DNA of 64,000 nt from Chitinophagaceae bacterium (GTDB taxonomy: Bacteria; Bacteroidota; Bacteroidia; Chitinophagales; Chitinophagaceae): positions 1 to 64,000 of the forward strand of contig CANGIT010000009.1 of NCBI GenBank assembly GCA_947454155.1. Direction: 5' to 3'. Both the position numbers and the translations under genes were made by a program. Shown one piece after another: positions 43,970-52,737 of the stretch. Each line of letters begins with the position of its first letter. Position 1 is the first letter of the stretch. The notes under the pieces were generated by a model that was not told the origin of the DNA, made no database searches, and saw only the letters and a list, made by a program, of their open reading frames with translations.

Positions 43970-44963
43970 TTATTTTATTATTGATGTAAGGTAATATCAA
44001 AAGACAGATGACACCGAAGAAAATGATGAATCCGGTGGAAACGCCCCACATCAACCAGCCAAAAGCTTTACCCAGCGGCTCGTGAATTTGATAAAGGGTG
44101 AGTGTTTCCATTACAAAAATAGGGAAGGAGCCGATGCCACCCGGAGTAATGATGATCGACAAAGAGGCCAGCGTAAGTACAGAAACCGCAGCCTGTAAAC
44201 CCAGATGGTGCGTGCCCTCCATACTCTTGAAACCAACATAAATCTGCCCCAGATACATGGCCCAGATAAAAACAGTATGCAATAAGAATTGCTTCCTTTT
44301 CTTCAGTTGTCGAATAGAAGTAAATCCGGTTTTTACGCCTGAAAAGAAACTATTGACCTTATGGATAAAGGGAACATGATTTAATCTTCTGAATAATTTT
44401 CTGATAAGTAAGAATAATAGCAAAAGGAGCACTAAAAAAACAAGGGGCTTTACCCAAAATGGAACTGCCATTGTATTATTAGGTAAATGGATGTGCTCTT
44501 TAATGTAGGTGTCTACTTTGTCGAATTGAAGAATAACTGTAATAAAAACTAAAAAGATATAACAGATCACATCAAAGCTCCTTTCTACAATGATGGTACC
44601 CACCAGCTTATCTACCTTCAGTTTTTCGTAACGACCCAGCAGTGTACATTTCAATATCTCACCCAACCTTGGGATGGCCGAGTTGGCCAGATAACCAACC
44701 ATGGTTACACCAAAAGCATTCATTAGACTTGGCTTGTACCCCAAAGGCTCCATCAACAATTTCCAGCGCATCGAACGGCTGATATGGCTGAGCAAACTCA
44801 TCACTGCCACAGGAATCAACAACCTGAAGTTGGCATGAGACAACGAAAAGGTGAATTCGGCTTTTTCGGCAGGAGTCATTGATTTCAATTGCCACCATAC
44901 AAGAAAAATTCCGCCACCCAGAAAAATGAAATATTGCAGGAAACGAAGAATCCTTTTACCCAT
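43941..44963 (-). CDS. Lysylphosphatidylglycerol synthase TM region/UPF0104 family flippase-like protein
   Basis: The 340-residue membrane protein has seven to nine helices and the family's motifs: SHISRSMRWKLLMEPLGY near the N terminus, GYLANSAIPRLGEILKC, VERSFDV and SIIITPGGIGSFP. These proteins resemble the flippase half of MprF without the synthase. Its substrate is unknown. The 29-base overlap with rfaE2 suggests coupled expression and possibly a role in envelope lipid or LPS assembly. Confidence 0.88.
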   Translation of the reverse strand: MGKRILRFLQYFIFLGGGIFLVWWQLKSMTPAEKAEFTFSLSHANFRLLIPVAVMSLLSHISRSMRWKLLMEPLGYKPSLMNAFGVTMVGYLANSAIPRLGEILKCTLLGRYEKLKVDKLVGTIIVERSFDVICYIFLVFITVILQFDKVDTYIKEHIHLPNNTMAVPFWVKPLVFLVLLLLLFLLIRKLFRRLNHVPFIHKVNSFFSGVKTGFTSIRQLKKRKQFLLHTVFIWAMYLGQIYVGFKSMEGTHHLGLQAAVSVLTLASLSIIITPGGIGSFPIFVMETLTLYQIHEPLGKAFGWLMWGVSTGFIIFFGVICLLILPYINNKINESNTAHPS

Positions 44964-45013
44964 AACAGTTACAATATAAGCAGTTTTTTAAAACAGCAGC
45001 TGTACTGTTTGAA

Positions 45014-45853
45014 TTAATCGATGGTCATGTTATCAATCAATCGCACCTGATTAATTGTAGCGGCAATGAGTACCACAACAGCATCTGCTCCATTCCAAAC
45101 TTGAATATCGTGAAGCGTACGATCCGTAAGCGCTATATAATCAATTTGAAATCCATGACGCGCTAACCGCTCAGTCGCATCTTGAATTAATTTATCAATA
45201 ACCTCAGAATGTAACTGATTTTTAATAATTTGCATTGATTCAAATATCACAAGCGCATTAGTTTTTTCAGCTTCCGACAACCTGCGATTTCTGCTGCTCA
45301 TCGCCAATCCGTTTGCTTCTCTTACCGTTGGGCATATCACCAGCTGAACATCCAATCCGGTAAGCTGAATCATTTTTTCAATCACCATACATTGCTGATA
45401 ATCTTTTTGCCCAAGGTATAAAATATGGCAGGGAATGGAACGCAATAGTATTTCAACCACCATACAAACGCCTTGAAAATGTCCGGGCCTGTATTTACCT
45501 TCTAATTTGGTTTCGAGATCACCCAAATCATAATGTGGCTGAACGAAATCTTTGGGGTAGATCTCTTCAACGGAAGGAATGTATACAATATCACAACCTG
45601 CCGCTTCCAGCATATCTATATCGTTTTCTATGGTGCTCGGGTATTTGTTGAAATCTTCGGGATTATTGAATTGAGTAGGATTAACAAAGATGCTGCAAAC
45701 AGTGATGTCATTAGATTTTATAGCTTGCTCAATCAATGAGATATGCCCTTCATGCAAGGCACCCATAGTTGGAACAAAGCCAATCTTCATTCCATTTTTT
45801 CGGAAGTTCATTACTTTATCCTGGATAGCAGATGCAGTTTTTAGAATGATCAT
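45014..45853 (-). CDS. panC: Pantoate-beta-alanine ligase
   Basis: The 279-residue enzyme joins pantoate and beta-alanine with ATP. It has IGFVPTMGALHEGHISLI (H-x-G-H site), CSIFVNPTQFNNPEDFNKYP, KLEGKYRPGHFQGVCMVV, YLGQKDYQQC and ANGLAMSSRNRRLS. The frame can be extended to 45889, but the ATG at 45853 gives the normal start M-I-I-L-K. It is divergent from the glycogen synthase-like gene, an arrangement usual in Bacteroidota. Confidence 0.96.
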   Translation of the reverse strand: MIILKTASAIQDKVMNFRKNGMKIGFVPTMGALHEGHISLIEQAIKSNDITVCSIFVNPTQFNNPEDFNKYPSTIENDIDMLEAAGCDIVYIPSVEEIYPKDFVQPHYDLGDLETKLEGKYRPGHFQGVCMVVEILLRSIPCHILYLGQKDYQQCMVIEKMIQLTGLDVQLVICPTVREANGLAMSSRNRRLSEAEKTNALVIFESMQIIKNQLHSEVIDKLIQDATERLARHGFQIDYIALTDRTLHDIQVWNGADAVVVLIAATINQVRLIDNMTID

Positions 45854-45911
45854 ATGGGTTTGTTTAAAGGACGAATGGTTAAACGACACACATTTTTCGG
45901 CAAAATATCAG

Positions 45912-45919
45912 TATTTTTG
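45912..45919 (+). promoter_or_regulatory. Bacteroidota -7 box (TATTTTTG)
   Basis: TATTTTTG lies 37 bases before the ATG of the glycogen synthase-like gene, in the gap divergent from panC. Confidence 0.55.
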
Positions 45920-45956
45920 CCACCCCAACACAAAATTGCGCATTTAACCCAGTAAA

Positions 45957-46769
45957 ATGTCAACAAAGAAAAGAATATTATTTATAGCCAACGAGATCTC
46001 TCCGTATTTGGAACTTACAGAATTTGCAGAGGTGGTCAACAAGCTGGCTGTATTGTCTAACGAGAATAATTTTGAGGTAAGATGTATCATGCCAAGGTTT
46101 GGTGTCATCAACGAACGTAGACATCGTCTACACGAAGTGGTTCGCCTCTCCGGTATCAATGTAACCATTGACAACGACGATTATCCGCTGGTGATTAAAG
46201 TTGCTTCTTTGCCCAATGCAAGATTGCAAGTTTACTTTCTCGACAATGAAGATTTCTTTAAAAGAAAATCCATATTCACCGATGAAAAAGACAAATGGTT
46301 TGATGACAATGGCTTGAGAACTGTGTTGTTTTGCAAAGGCGCATTGGAAACGGTGAAGAAATTCGGTTGGCCACCCGACATCATCCATTGTAGTGGCTGG
46401 ATGACTGGCTTGATTCCTATGTTCATCCGTTCGGCTTATAAAAAAGAGCCTGTTTTCAGCAACAGTAAAGTTGTTTTTACCATCGGCAACAATACTTTCA
46501 AAGAAAAGCTTGGTGCTGACTTTTTGAAGCTGGCCACCATTAACGATTATGTAACCAAAAAGGAACTGGAATATTTTAAAGACGTAAACAACACCGCCAT
46601 GTTCCGCGGAGGTGCACAATACTCCGATGCTATCACTTTTGGTTCGGAAGATGTAGAGAAAAAACTGGCCGATGAATTTTCAAAAGTAAAAGGTAAAAAA
46701 GTGCTGAAATTTGATGCCGAATCTGATTTAACAGACTATTTACAATTGTATACCGATCTTGCCAAATAG
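45957..46769 (+). CDS. Glycogen/starch synthase N-terminal domain protein
   Basis: The 270-residue protein matches only the catalytic N domain (GT5) of glycogen synthase: RILFIANEISPYLELTEFAEVV, CIMPRFGVINERRHRLHEVVRLSG, VYFLDNEDFF, DIIHCSGWMTGLIPMFI. The usual K-x-G-G-L near the start, which binds ADP-glucose, is replaced by E-L-T-E-F, and the whole C-terminal GT-B domain is missing. It is thus unlikely to be an active synthase by itself. This short form is a regular Bacteroidota gene next to panC and DUF4270. Confidence 0.85.
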   Translation: MSTKKRILFIANEISPYLELTEFAEVVNKLAVLSNENNFEVRCIMPRFGVINERRHRLHEVVRLSGINVTIDNDDYPLVIKVASLPNARLQVYFLDNEDFFKRKSIFTDEKDKWFDDNGLRTVLFCKGALETVKKFGWPPDIIHCSGWMTGLIPMFIRSAYKKEPVFSNSKVVFTIGNNTFKEKLGADFLKLATINDYVTKKELEYFKDVNNTAMFRGGAQYSDAITFGSEDVEKKLADEFSKVKGKKVLKFDAESDLTDYLQLYTDLAK

Positions 46770-46799
46770 TTGACCCTAAGGCATTTCAATATATTTTCA

Positions 46800-48344
46800 A
46801 TGCCTGCAAATGTTACACGCAACAATTTTCAATTTACAAAATCCATCATAGTGATTAAAAGATTTCTAAGGTTTCCTTTCTTGTCCATTTTCTTTTTTTC
46901 ATTACTTCTATGGGGCTGTACCAAGCTCGATACCACAACGCTCGGCGACGATTTGCTTCCTGAAGTCGATAACGTGAATACTTTTGCCGATACGCTGGAT
47001 GTCATCACCACTCAAGGTGCTTTTACCGGCGCATTCCAAGACACCACCAAATTGACTAAAAGTGAAGAGTATGTGGTGGGCCGCGTCAATGATCCTTTGA
47101 TGGGAGCTACCACCGCTAAATTGTTCCTTCAGTTCAAACCACCGTACTATCCCTATTTCATCGGGCAGATCCCCAAAGACACCATCGTTCAACCCGACTC
47201 TGTGGTACTTTGTTTAAGCTATAAAACTTTTTGGGGCGACAGCACCCAGCCACTGCAATTGCAGGTATATGAAGTATCGCCCACCAACCACGGTGAGTGG
47301 GATTCAGTTCAATATAACCGCACCATCAACTACGAGCCTTTGGTGAGTCGTGCTTTAAGCGATCCTAAAACTATTGACATCAGAAGAATGGGCACCTATA
47401 CAAAAGTGGGCTTACATGATTCGGTGACCAATCAGATCCGCATCAAACTATATAATTCATTCCGTGATTCTTTGTTTACCCGCGACACTTCTACAAATAA
47501 AGCCCTTTCTACCGATTCATTGTTCAGGGTTTTCAACAACGGCTTTGCAGTGGTTTGCAACTCGGGCAATGCGTTGATGTATGTGAATCTGGTAGACCAG
47601 CAAACCAGACTTGAATTTCATTATAAAAAGAAAAACGGCGGTCCTGTCGACTCTGTTTATTCTAATTTCTATTTCAATTCTGGACTTAATGGAGAGGTGG
47701 TTCGTGTATCGTCTGTGGCCAATAAAATCAGTCGCTTCAGAAATGCATTACCCAGTGGCGACCAGGAACTTTACTTACAAACCACACCGGGCACATTTGC
47801 CAATCTGGAAATTCCGGGCTTGACCAATTATCCCAACCGCATCATCCATCGTGCAGAATTGCAGATTTCTGCCATACCTGACCCCATCAACAATTCCATT
47901 TACAAAGAATGCAACAGCATGTATCTCGATTTGATTGATTCAGGCCTCAACAAATGGAAACCGATTTACTTCGATTTAAATCCAACACTCAGTTACGATC
48001 CCGATTATAAAACCGCAGGTGTTCCTTACTTCCCTTACAATGGCGAAGTAAATACCAATTACTTTGGCGGCATCATCAAGCAGCGGGTTACACCAATGGG
48101 CAATCAATCTTATTACAACATCAACATGACCAGGTATGTGCAGCAAATTGCCACCAAACATACCACCAGCTATAGAATGCGATTGTTCCCGGCGCAAAGC
48201 TTTTCTTATCCTCAATATGTAACGAATGAAGTGATCCCTTACCTCAATGCCATTGCTTATGGCAGTGTGAAAGTGGGAGGAGGTGCCAATACCAATCCCG
48301 CCTACCGTATGCGTTTACGTATTATATATTCAAAGATCAAATAA
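46800..48344 (+). CDS. DUF4270 family lipoprotein
   Basis: About 514 residues. The N-terminal hydrophobic stretch ends in the lipobox L-L-W-G-C (Cys 40), then TKLDTTTLGDDLLPEVDNVNTF, a start typical of DUF4270 proteins. The rest is a beta-rich extracytoplasmic domain with GRVNDPLMGATTAKLFLQF near 110. Function is unknown. Three starts are possible: TTG at 46770 directly after the previous stop, ATG at 46800, and GTG at 46851, which would give the neatest lipoprotein signal peptide. It is probably co-transcribed with the preceding gene. Confidence 0.85.
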   Translation: MPANVTRNNFQFTKSIIVIKRFLRFPFLSIFFFSLLLWGCTKLDTTTLGDDLLPEVDNVNTFADTLDVITTQGAFTGAFQDTTKLTKSEEYVVGRVNDPLMGATTAKLFLQFKPPYYPYFIGQIPKDTIVQPDSVVLCLSYKTFWGDSTQPLQLQVYEVSPTNHGEWDSVQYNRTINYEPLVSRALSDPKTIDIRRMGTYTKVGLHDSVTNQIRIKLYNSFRDSLFTRDTSTNKALSTDSLFRVFNNGFAVVCNSGNALMYVNLVDQQTRLEFHYKKKNGGPVDSVYSNFYFNSGLNGEVVRVSSVANKISRFRNALPSGDQELYLQTTPGTFANLEIPGLTNYPNRIIHRAELQISAIPDPINNSIYKECNSMYLDLIDSGLNKWKPIYFDLNPTLSYDPDYKTAGVPYFPYNGEVNTNYFGGIIKQRVTPMGNQSYYNINMTRYVQQIATKHTTSYRMRLFPAQSFSYPQYVTNEVIPYLNAIAYGSVKVGGGANTNPAYRMRLRIIYSKIK

Positions 48345-48378
48345 TTGAACCCACGATAAAATTATCATCCTGTGCTGC

Positions 48379-48410
48379 TTGGCAGTTTAGTATGTCTATC
48401 CTTATCTTTG
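48379..48410 (+). promoter_or_regulatory. metK promoter (TTG, 21 bases, TATCTTTG)
   Basis: TTG at 48379-48381 and TATCTTTG at 48403-48410 are separated by 21 bases. The metK ATG follows 19 bases later, leaving no room for a riboswitch. Confidence 0.65.
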
Positions 48411-48429
48411 CCATCTCAAAAAATTAACC

Positions 48430-49689
48430 ATGCCATATTTATTTACTTCCGAATCAGTTAGTGAAGGACATCCCGACAAGGTGGCCGACCAGATCAGTGA
48501 TGCACTGATTGATAACTTTCTTGCCTTTGACCCTACCAGTAAAGTAGCCTGTGAAACGTTGGTAACAACTGGACAGGTGGTACTTGCAGGAGAAGTTAAA
48601 AGCAAGGCCTATCTTGATGTACAGGAAATTGCCCGCGGCGTGATCCGTAAAATCGGATACACCAAAAGCGAATACATGTTTGAAGCCAACTCCTGTGGAA
48701 TCCTTTCGGCTATTCACGAACAATCAGGAGATATCAACCAGGGTGTTGAAAGAAAAAAGAAAGAAGAACAAGGGGCTGGTGACCAAGGCATGATGTTTGG
48801 TTATGCCACCAATGAAACGGATGACTATATGCCACTGGCTTTGGATCTGGCGCACAAACTGTTGCTCGAACTAGCTGCCCTGAGAAGAGAAAACAAACAA
48901 ATCAAATATCTCCGTCCTGATGCGAAAAGTCAGGTTACATTGGAATATGACGACAACAACAGACCGGTACGTATTGATGCAATTGTAGTATCTACACAAC
49001 ACGACGATTTTGGTAAAGATGATTCCATGCTGGCCAAAATCAAAAAAGACATCATCAATATTCTGATTCCAAGAGTGAAAGCGAAATATCCCAAATACGC
49101 TCATCTCTTCAACAACAAAATCAAATACCATATCAATCCCACCGGAAAGTTTGTGATTGGTGGTCCGCATGGCGATACAGGACTTACCGGCCGCAAAATC
49201 ATCGTGGATACTTATGGTGGTAAAGGTGCACATGGTGGTGGTGCCTTCAGCGGAAAAGATCCAAGCAAAGTTGACCGTTCGGCTGCATACGCCACACGTC
49301 ACATTGCTAAAAATCTGGTGGCTGCCGGATTGTGCGATGAGGTGCTTGTACAAGTATCTTATGCTATCGGTGTTGCACAACCTACCAGTATCAATGTAAA
49401 TACATATGGTACTGCTAAAGTAGCGCTGACAGATGGACAAATCGCCGACATGATCATGAAGATGAAATGTTTCGACATGCGTCCATATTTCATCGAACAA
49501 AGATTGAAACTGCGTACGCCTATGTACAGCGAAACAGCTGCTTACGGACACATGGGCCGCAAAAATGAAGTGGTGGAAAAAACATTCATTGCTCCCGATG
49601 GAAAAAAAGTTACCAAGAAGGTTGAACTCTTCACCTGGGAAAAACTGGATGCCGTTAAAGAAGTAAAAAAAGCATTCCGCTTAAAATAA
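48430..49689 (+). CDS. metK: S-adenosylmethionine synthetase
   Basis: The 419-residue enzyme makes SAM from methionine and ATP. It has [34 protein letters not shown], the signature [40 protein letters not shown] and IGVAQPTS. It is a little longer than the E. coli protein (about 384), mainly from a Lys-rich stretch in the first third and a C-terminal extension. ATG start, own promoter and terminator. Confidence 0.97.
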   Translation: MPYLFTSESVSEGHPDKVADQISDALIDNFLAFDPTSKVACETLVTTGQVVLAGEVKSKAYLDVQEIARGVIRKIGYTKSEYMFEANSCGILSAIHEQSGDINQGVERKKKEEQGAGDQGMMFGYATNETDDYMPLALDLAHKLLLELAALRRENKQIKYLRPDAKSQVTLEYDDNNRPVRIDAIVVSTQHDDFGKDDSMLAKIKKDIINILIPRVKAKYPKYAHLFNNKIKYHINPTGKFVIGGPHGDTGLTGRKIIVDTYGGKGAHGGGAFSGKDPSKVDRSAAYATRHIAKNLVAAGLCDEVLVQVSYAIGVAQPTSINVNTYGTAKVALTDGQIADMIMKMKCFDMRPYFIEQRLKLRTPMYSETAAYGHMGRKNEVVEKTFIAPDGKKVTKKVELFTWEKLDAVKEVKKAFRLK

Positions 49690-49712
49690 AGCAATCAAAA
49701 CAAACCCAACCA

Positions 49713-49748
49713 AACAGCCCTGTCATCTTCGACGGGGCTGTTCTTTTA
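49713..49748 (+). terminator. Terminator of metK
   Basis: AACAGCCCTGTC pairs with GACGGGGCTGTT (one G-U) around a six-base loop, followed by TCTTTTAT. Confidence 0.85.
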
Positions 49749-49788
49749 TAATTACATCTAAAAAATCATTTTAGAGCCACATAAAGAG

Positions 49789-49796
49789 TAAATTTG
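49789..49796 (+). promoter_or_regulatory. Bacteroidota -7 box of rlmB (TAAATTTG)
   Basis: TAAATTTG ends four bases before the GTG start codon, so the transcript would be leaderless. Confidence 0.6.
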
Positions 49797-49800
49797 ACCC

Positions 49801-50565
49801 GTGAAAAATTTCAGACATCAACATCAGCGTCCCAAGAAAAACACTTTGATCGTAGGACGTGAAGCTGTCATCAATGCCTTGAAGGAAAACAGACAGCTCG
49901 AAAAAATCTATCTACAATCTAATGTGCATGGGCCTGTGATTGATGAATTGCGTGCATTGGCACAGGAAAAACTGGTTCCCATCAATAAGGTTCCCGTTGA
50001 GAAACTCAATGGATTCAATGTCTTCAATCACGAAGGATGTGTGGCGCAGATTGCCCGTGTTCAATACCAGGATTTGCAGCAAGTAATTTCATTTGTAGTG
50101 GAACAAGGCCAATCACCTTTGTTCATCATTTTGGATGGCGTAACGGATATCAGAAACATCGGGGCCATTGCCAGAAGTGCTTATTGTTTTGGGGTGAATG
50201 CCATCATCATTCCGGAAAAAGGAGTGGGCAGTTTGAATGAAGATGCTGTACTGACATCCGCAGGAGCCCTGGATAAAATTGCCGTTTGCCGCGTAAGTTC
50301 ATTGATGAAAGCTGTGGATGAACTGCACCTCAATGGCATCAAGGTGTATGCCAGCGAAATGACTGCGAAAAAAGAAATAGCTACAGTAGACTTTACCGAA
50401 CCTTGTGCTATTGTGATGGGTGGAGAAGAAAATGGCATTTATCCGGCTTTGATGAAAATTTGCGACGAGCAATTTTCCATTCCCATGCCCGGCGATTTTG
50501 AATCGCTGAATGTATCTGTAGCCACCGGTGTGATCTTGTATGAAGTGTCGAGGCAGCGTCAATAA
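49801..50565 (+). CDS. rlmB: 23S rRNA (guanosine-2'-O-)-methyltransferase RlmB
   Basis: The 254-residue SpoU enzyme has the substrate-binding N domain (VGREAVINALKEN, FNHEGCVAQIA) and the knotted SPOUT domain: FIILDGVTDIRNIGAIARSAYCFGV, IVMGGEENGI and SLNVSVATGVILYE. It methylates the ribose of a 23S rRNA guanosine (or a related rRNA/tRNA site). The start is GTG at 49801 directly after a -7 box; no ATG is available upstream. A minisatellite begins six bases after the stop. Confidence 0.93.
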   Translation: MKNFRHQHQRPKKNTLIVGREAVINALKENRQLEKIYLQSNVHGPVIDELRALAQEKLVPINKVPVEKLNGFNVFNHEGCVAQIARVQYQDLQQVISFVVEQGQSPLFIILDGVTDIRNIGAIARSAYCFGVNAIIIPEKGVGSLNEDAVLTSAGALDKIAVCRVSSLMKAVDELHLNGIKVYASEMTAKKEIATVDFTEPCAIVMGGEENGIYPALMKICDEQFSIPMPGDFESLNVSVATGVILYEVSRQRQ

Positions 50566-50570
50566 ATAAG

Positions 50571-50669
50571 TTTTGGAGGTTTTGGAGGTTTTGGAGGTTT
50601 TGGAGGTTTTGGAGGTTTTGGAGGTTTTGGAGGTTTTGGAGGTTTTGGAGGTTTTGGAGGTTTTGGAGG
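50571..50669 (+). repeat. 9-bp minisatellite (TTTTGGAGG, 11 copies)
   Basis: Eleven perfect copies of TTTTGGAGG run without interruption, followed by a degenerate copy (TTTTGAAAG). It lies between rlmB and the HMG-CoA lyase gene and is non-coding on the plus strand. A unit length divisible by three keeps the opposite strand open (Lys-Thr-Ser repeats), which explains a spurious frame there. Perfect identity suggests recent slippage. Confidence 0.97.
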
Positions 50670-50754
50670 TTTTGAAAGTTATGTAGGATGAACCTACCAA
50701 ATTTACCCAACTTACCAGACTTATTAATTCTACTATATTAAACTTAAAAGCTTT

Positions 50755-51612
50755 ATGCAAAAGTTTATCAAACTCATCGAATGTCCGCGTGACGCGATGC
50801 AAGGCTGGCCGCATTTGATTCCTACAGCAAAAAAGATAGCTTACCTCAACCAGTTGCTTAAAGTTGGATTCGACACCATTGATTTCGGTAGCTTTGTATC
50901 ACCCAAAGCCATCCCTCAGATGGCTGACACCAAAGAAGTTTTAAAAGGATTGGATCTAAGCCATACTCAAAGTAAATTACTGGCGATTGTAGCCAATACA
51001 AGAGGAGCGGAAGAAGCTGTGCATTATGAACAGATCAGTTATCTTGGGTTTCCTTTCTCCATTTCAGCAACATTTCAGCAACGCAATACAAATTCCTCCA
51101 TTGAAGCCGCTTTCAAAACCGTGGAAGAAATGCAAACGTTGTGTAACAAGCACCAAAAGCAACTGATAGTATATATTTCCATGGGGTTTGGCAATCCTTA
51201 TGGCGATCCTTACAGCGAAGAGATCGTTTTCGATTGGGCCAATAAATTAAACGGTATTGGTGTCACTACATTATCGCTGGCAGATACGGTTGGCGTCGCT
51301 ACTGCCGACCAAATCAGTACCATCACTTCATATATCATTCCGTCCTTGCCACAGGTTGAAATCGGTGTTCATCTTCATTCTTCTTTCCATCATCGCGAAG
51401 AAAAAACAAAAGCCGCTTTGCAATCGGGTTGCCTTCGTTTTGATGGCGCCATCAAAGGAATTGGTGGCTGTCCGATGGCAGGTGATAATCTGGTGGGCAA
51501 TATGGATACCGTTTGGATGACTGATTATTTCAGTTCTTTGGACTTGATGCCTCAAATGGATAAAAATGCATTTGATGAAACAGTACTCATGGCCGCCGAC
51601 ATTTTCATTTAA
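50755..51612 (+). CDS. Hydroxymethylglutaryl-CoA lyase
   Basis: The 285-residue TIM-barrel enzyme cleaves HMG-CoA to acetoacetate and acetyl-CoA, the last step of leucine breakdown. It has IECPRDAMQGW (catalytic Arg-Asp), FDTIDFGSFVSPKAIPQMADT, SLADTVGVA, VHLHSS (metal His pair) and GIGGCPMAGDNLVGN with the catalytic Cys. Together with the methylcrotonoyl-CoA carboxylase-like gene at 1590 it suggests leucine degradation in this organism. The GSCFA gene starts 14 bases downstream. Confidence 0.93.
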   Translation: MQKFIKLIECPRDAMQGWPHLIPTAKKIAYLNQLLKVGFDTIDFGSFVSPKAIPQMADTKEVLKGLDLSHTQSKLLAIVANTRGAEEAVHYEQISYLGFPFSISATFQQRNTNSSIEAAFKTVEEMQTLCNKHQKQLIVYISMGFGNPYGDPYSEEIVFDWANKLNGIGVTTLSLADTVGVATADQISTITSYIIPSLPQVEIGVHLHSSFHHREEKTKAALQSGCLRFDGAIKGIGGCPMAGDNLVGNMDTVWMTDYFSSLDLMPQMDKNAFDETVLMAADIFI

Positions 51613-51626
51613 AAGTTTTGAAGCGT

Positions 51627-52610
51627 ATGCACTTTCATCTTGAATTCACACCAAAACCTTTCGAAAAGAAGATCAGTCTTCAAGAAAAGATATTTCTGAT
51701 CGGCTCCTGTTTTACCGAACAAATGGGGCATAAATTATCAGCGCATAAATTCAATATCATTGACAATCCTCATGGCATATTATTCAATCCGCTGAGCATC
51801 GCTAAATCCATCGACAGTTATCTGCAACCATATTTATATACACATGATGATTTATTTTTTCACCAGGAGATTTGGGGCAGTTGGGATCATCATACTCGTT
51901 TTTCTTCCGTTGACAAGACCTTGTCATTAGAAAAAATAAATGCCTCACAACAACTTGCGCATCGCTTTTTAAAAGAGTCCGGATGGCTGATCATCACACT
52001 CGGCTCATCATTTGTATACGAATTGGCTGATGGTTCATTTGTAGCCAATTGCCATAAAGTACCTACCGACAAATTCACCAAGCGAATGATTCCCACAGAG
52101 GAAACTGTTTCGGTTTTTTCAAAGATGATTGATTCACTAAAACAGTTCAACCCTCAATTGCACCTCATTTTCACGATTAGTCCGGTGAGGCATTTGCGGG
52201 ATGGCTTTATTGAAAACAACAGGAGCAAGGCCCGATTGATTTCGGCCGTTGAGCAGCTCACAGCGCAATACACCCATTGCCATTATTTTCCAGCCTATGA
52301 ACTGATCATCGACGATCTGCGCGACCACAGGTTTTACGCCGACGATCTGGTGCATCCCAACTACGCCGCCACCAATTATGTCTGGGAAAAATTCCAGCCC
52401 ACCTGTATTGAAGAGTCATCGAGAGTGCTGATGAAAGAGCTTTCCTTCTTACATTCGGCCCGAAACCACAAGGCGTTCAATCCCACGTCGACTCAACATC
52501 GTCATTTCCTTTCAGTCCATCTCGAAAAAGCCAAACAATTGCAACAAGATCATCCATTCCTGAACTTACAAGATGAAATTGTTTTTTTTGAAAAGGCATT
52601 GTTGGGTTGA
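51627..52610 (+). CDS. GSCFA domain protein
   Basis: The 327-residue protein has the domain's naming motif as IGSCFTEQMG near residue 23, then NPHGILFNPLSIAKSI, ITLGSSFVYE, CHKVPTDKF and FTISPVRHLRDG, and the later DDLVHPNYAATNYVWEKF. The last part, with Asp and His near the C terminus, resembles SGNH-type esterases, but no activity is established. The TTG at 51618 would add three residues. It is probably co-transcribed with the HMG-CoA lyase gene. Confidence 0.88.
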   Translation: MHFHLEFTPKPFEKKISLQEKIFLIGSCFTEQMGHKLSAHKFNIIDNPHGILFNPLSIAKSIDSYLQPYLYTHDDLFFHQEIWGSWDHHTRFSSVDKTLSLEKINASQQLAHRFLKESGWLIITLGSSFVYELADGSFVANCHKVPTDKFTKRMIPTEETVSVFSKMIDSLKQFNPQLHLIFTISPVRHLRDGFIENNRSKARLISAVEQLTAQYTHCHYFPAYELIIDDLRDHRFYADDLVHPNYAATNYVWEKFQPTCIEESSRVLMKELSFLHSARNHKAFNPTSTQHRHFLSVHLEKAKQLQQDHPFLNLQDEIVFFEKALLG

Positions 52611-52737
52611 TGTTGGAATTTATTTTAACTTTAGAGACTTCAAATTGCTGTAGAGTTTTCAAATGAAAATTTGTGATCAGTGATTTTAGATTTCGAGGGT
52701 TCAAAACAAAGTTTTTATTTTTTATTTTATCGACATC

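Noticed and set aside
48345..48429. SAM riboswitch before metK
   Set aside because: The promoter lies only 19 bases before the start codon and the whole gap is 85 bases, too short for a known SAM aptamer plus expression platform.
48871..49551. Minus-strand frame of 226 codons within metK
   Set aside because: It is fully antisense to the well-conserved metK gene and has a Cys/His-rich composition typical of shadow translation.
50299..50814. Minus-strand frame with Lys-Thr-Ser repeats
   Set aside because: It is the reverse reading of the 9-bp minisatellite and of rlmB; a repeat unit divisible by three keeps any strand open.
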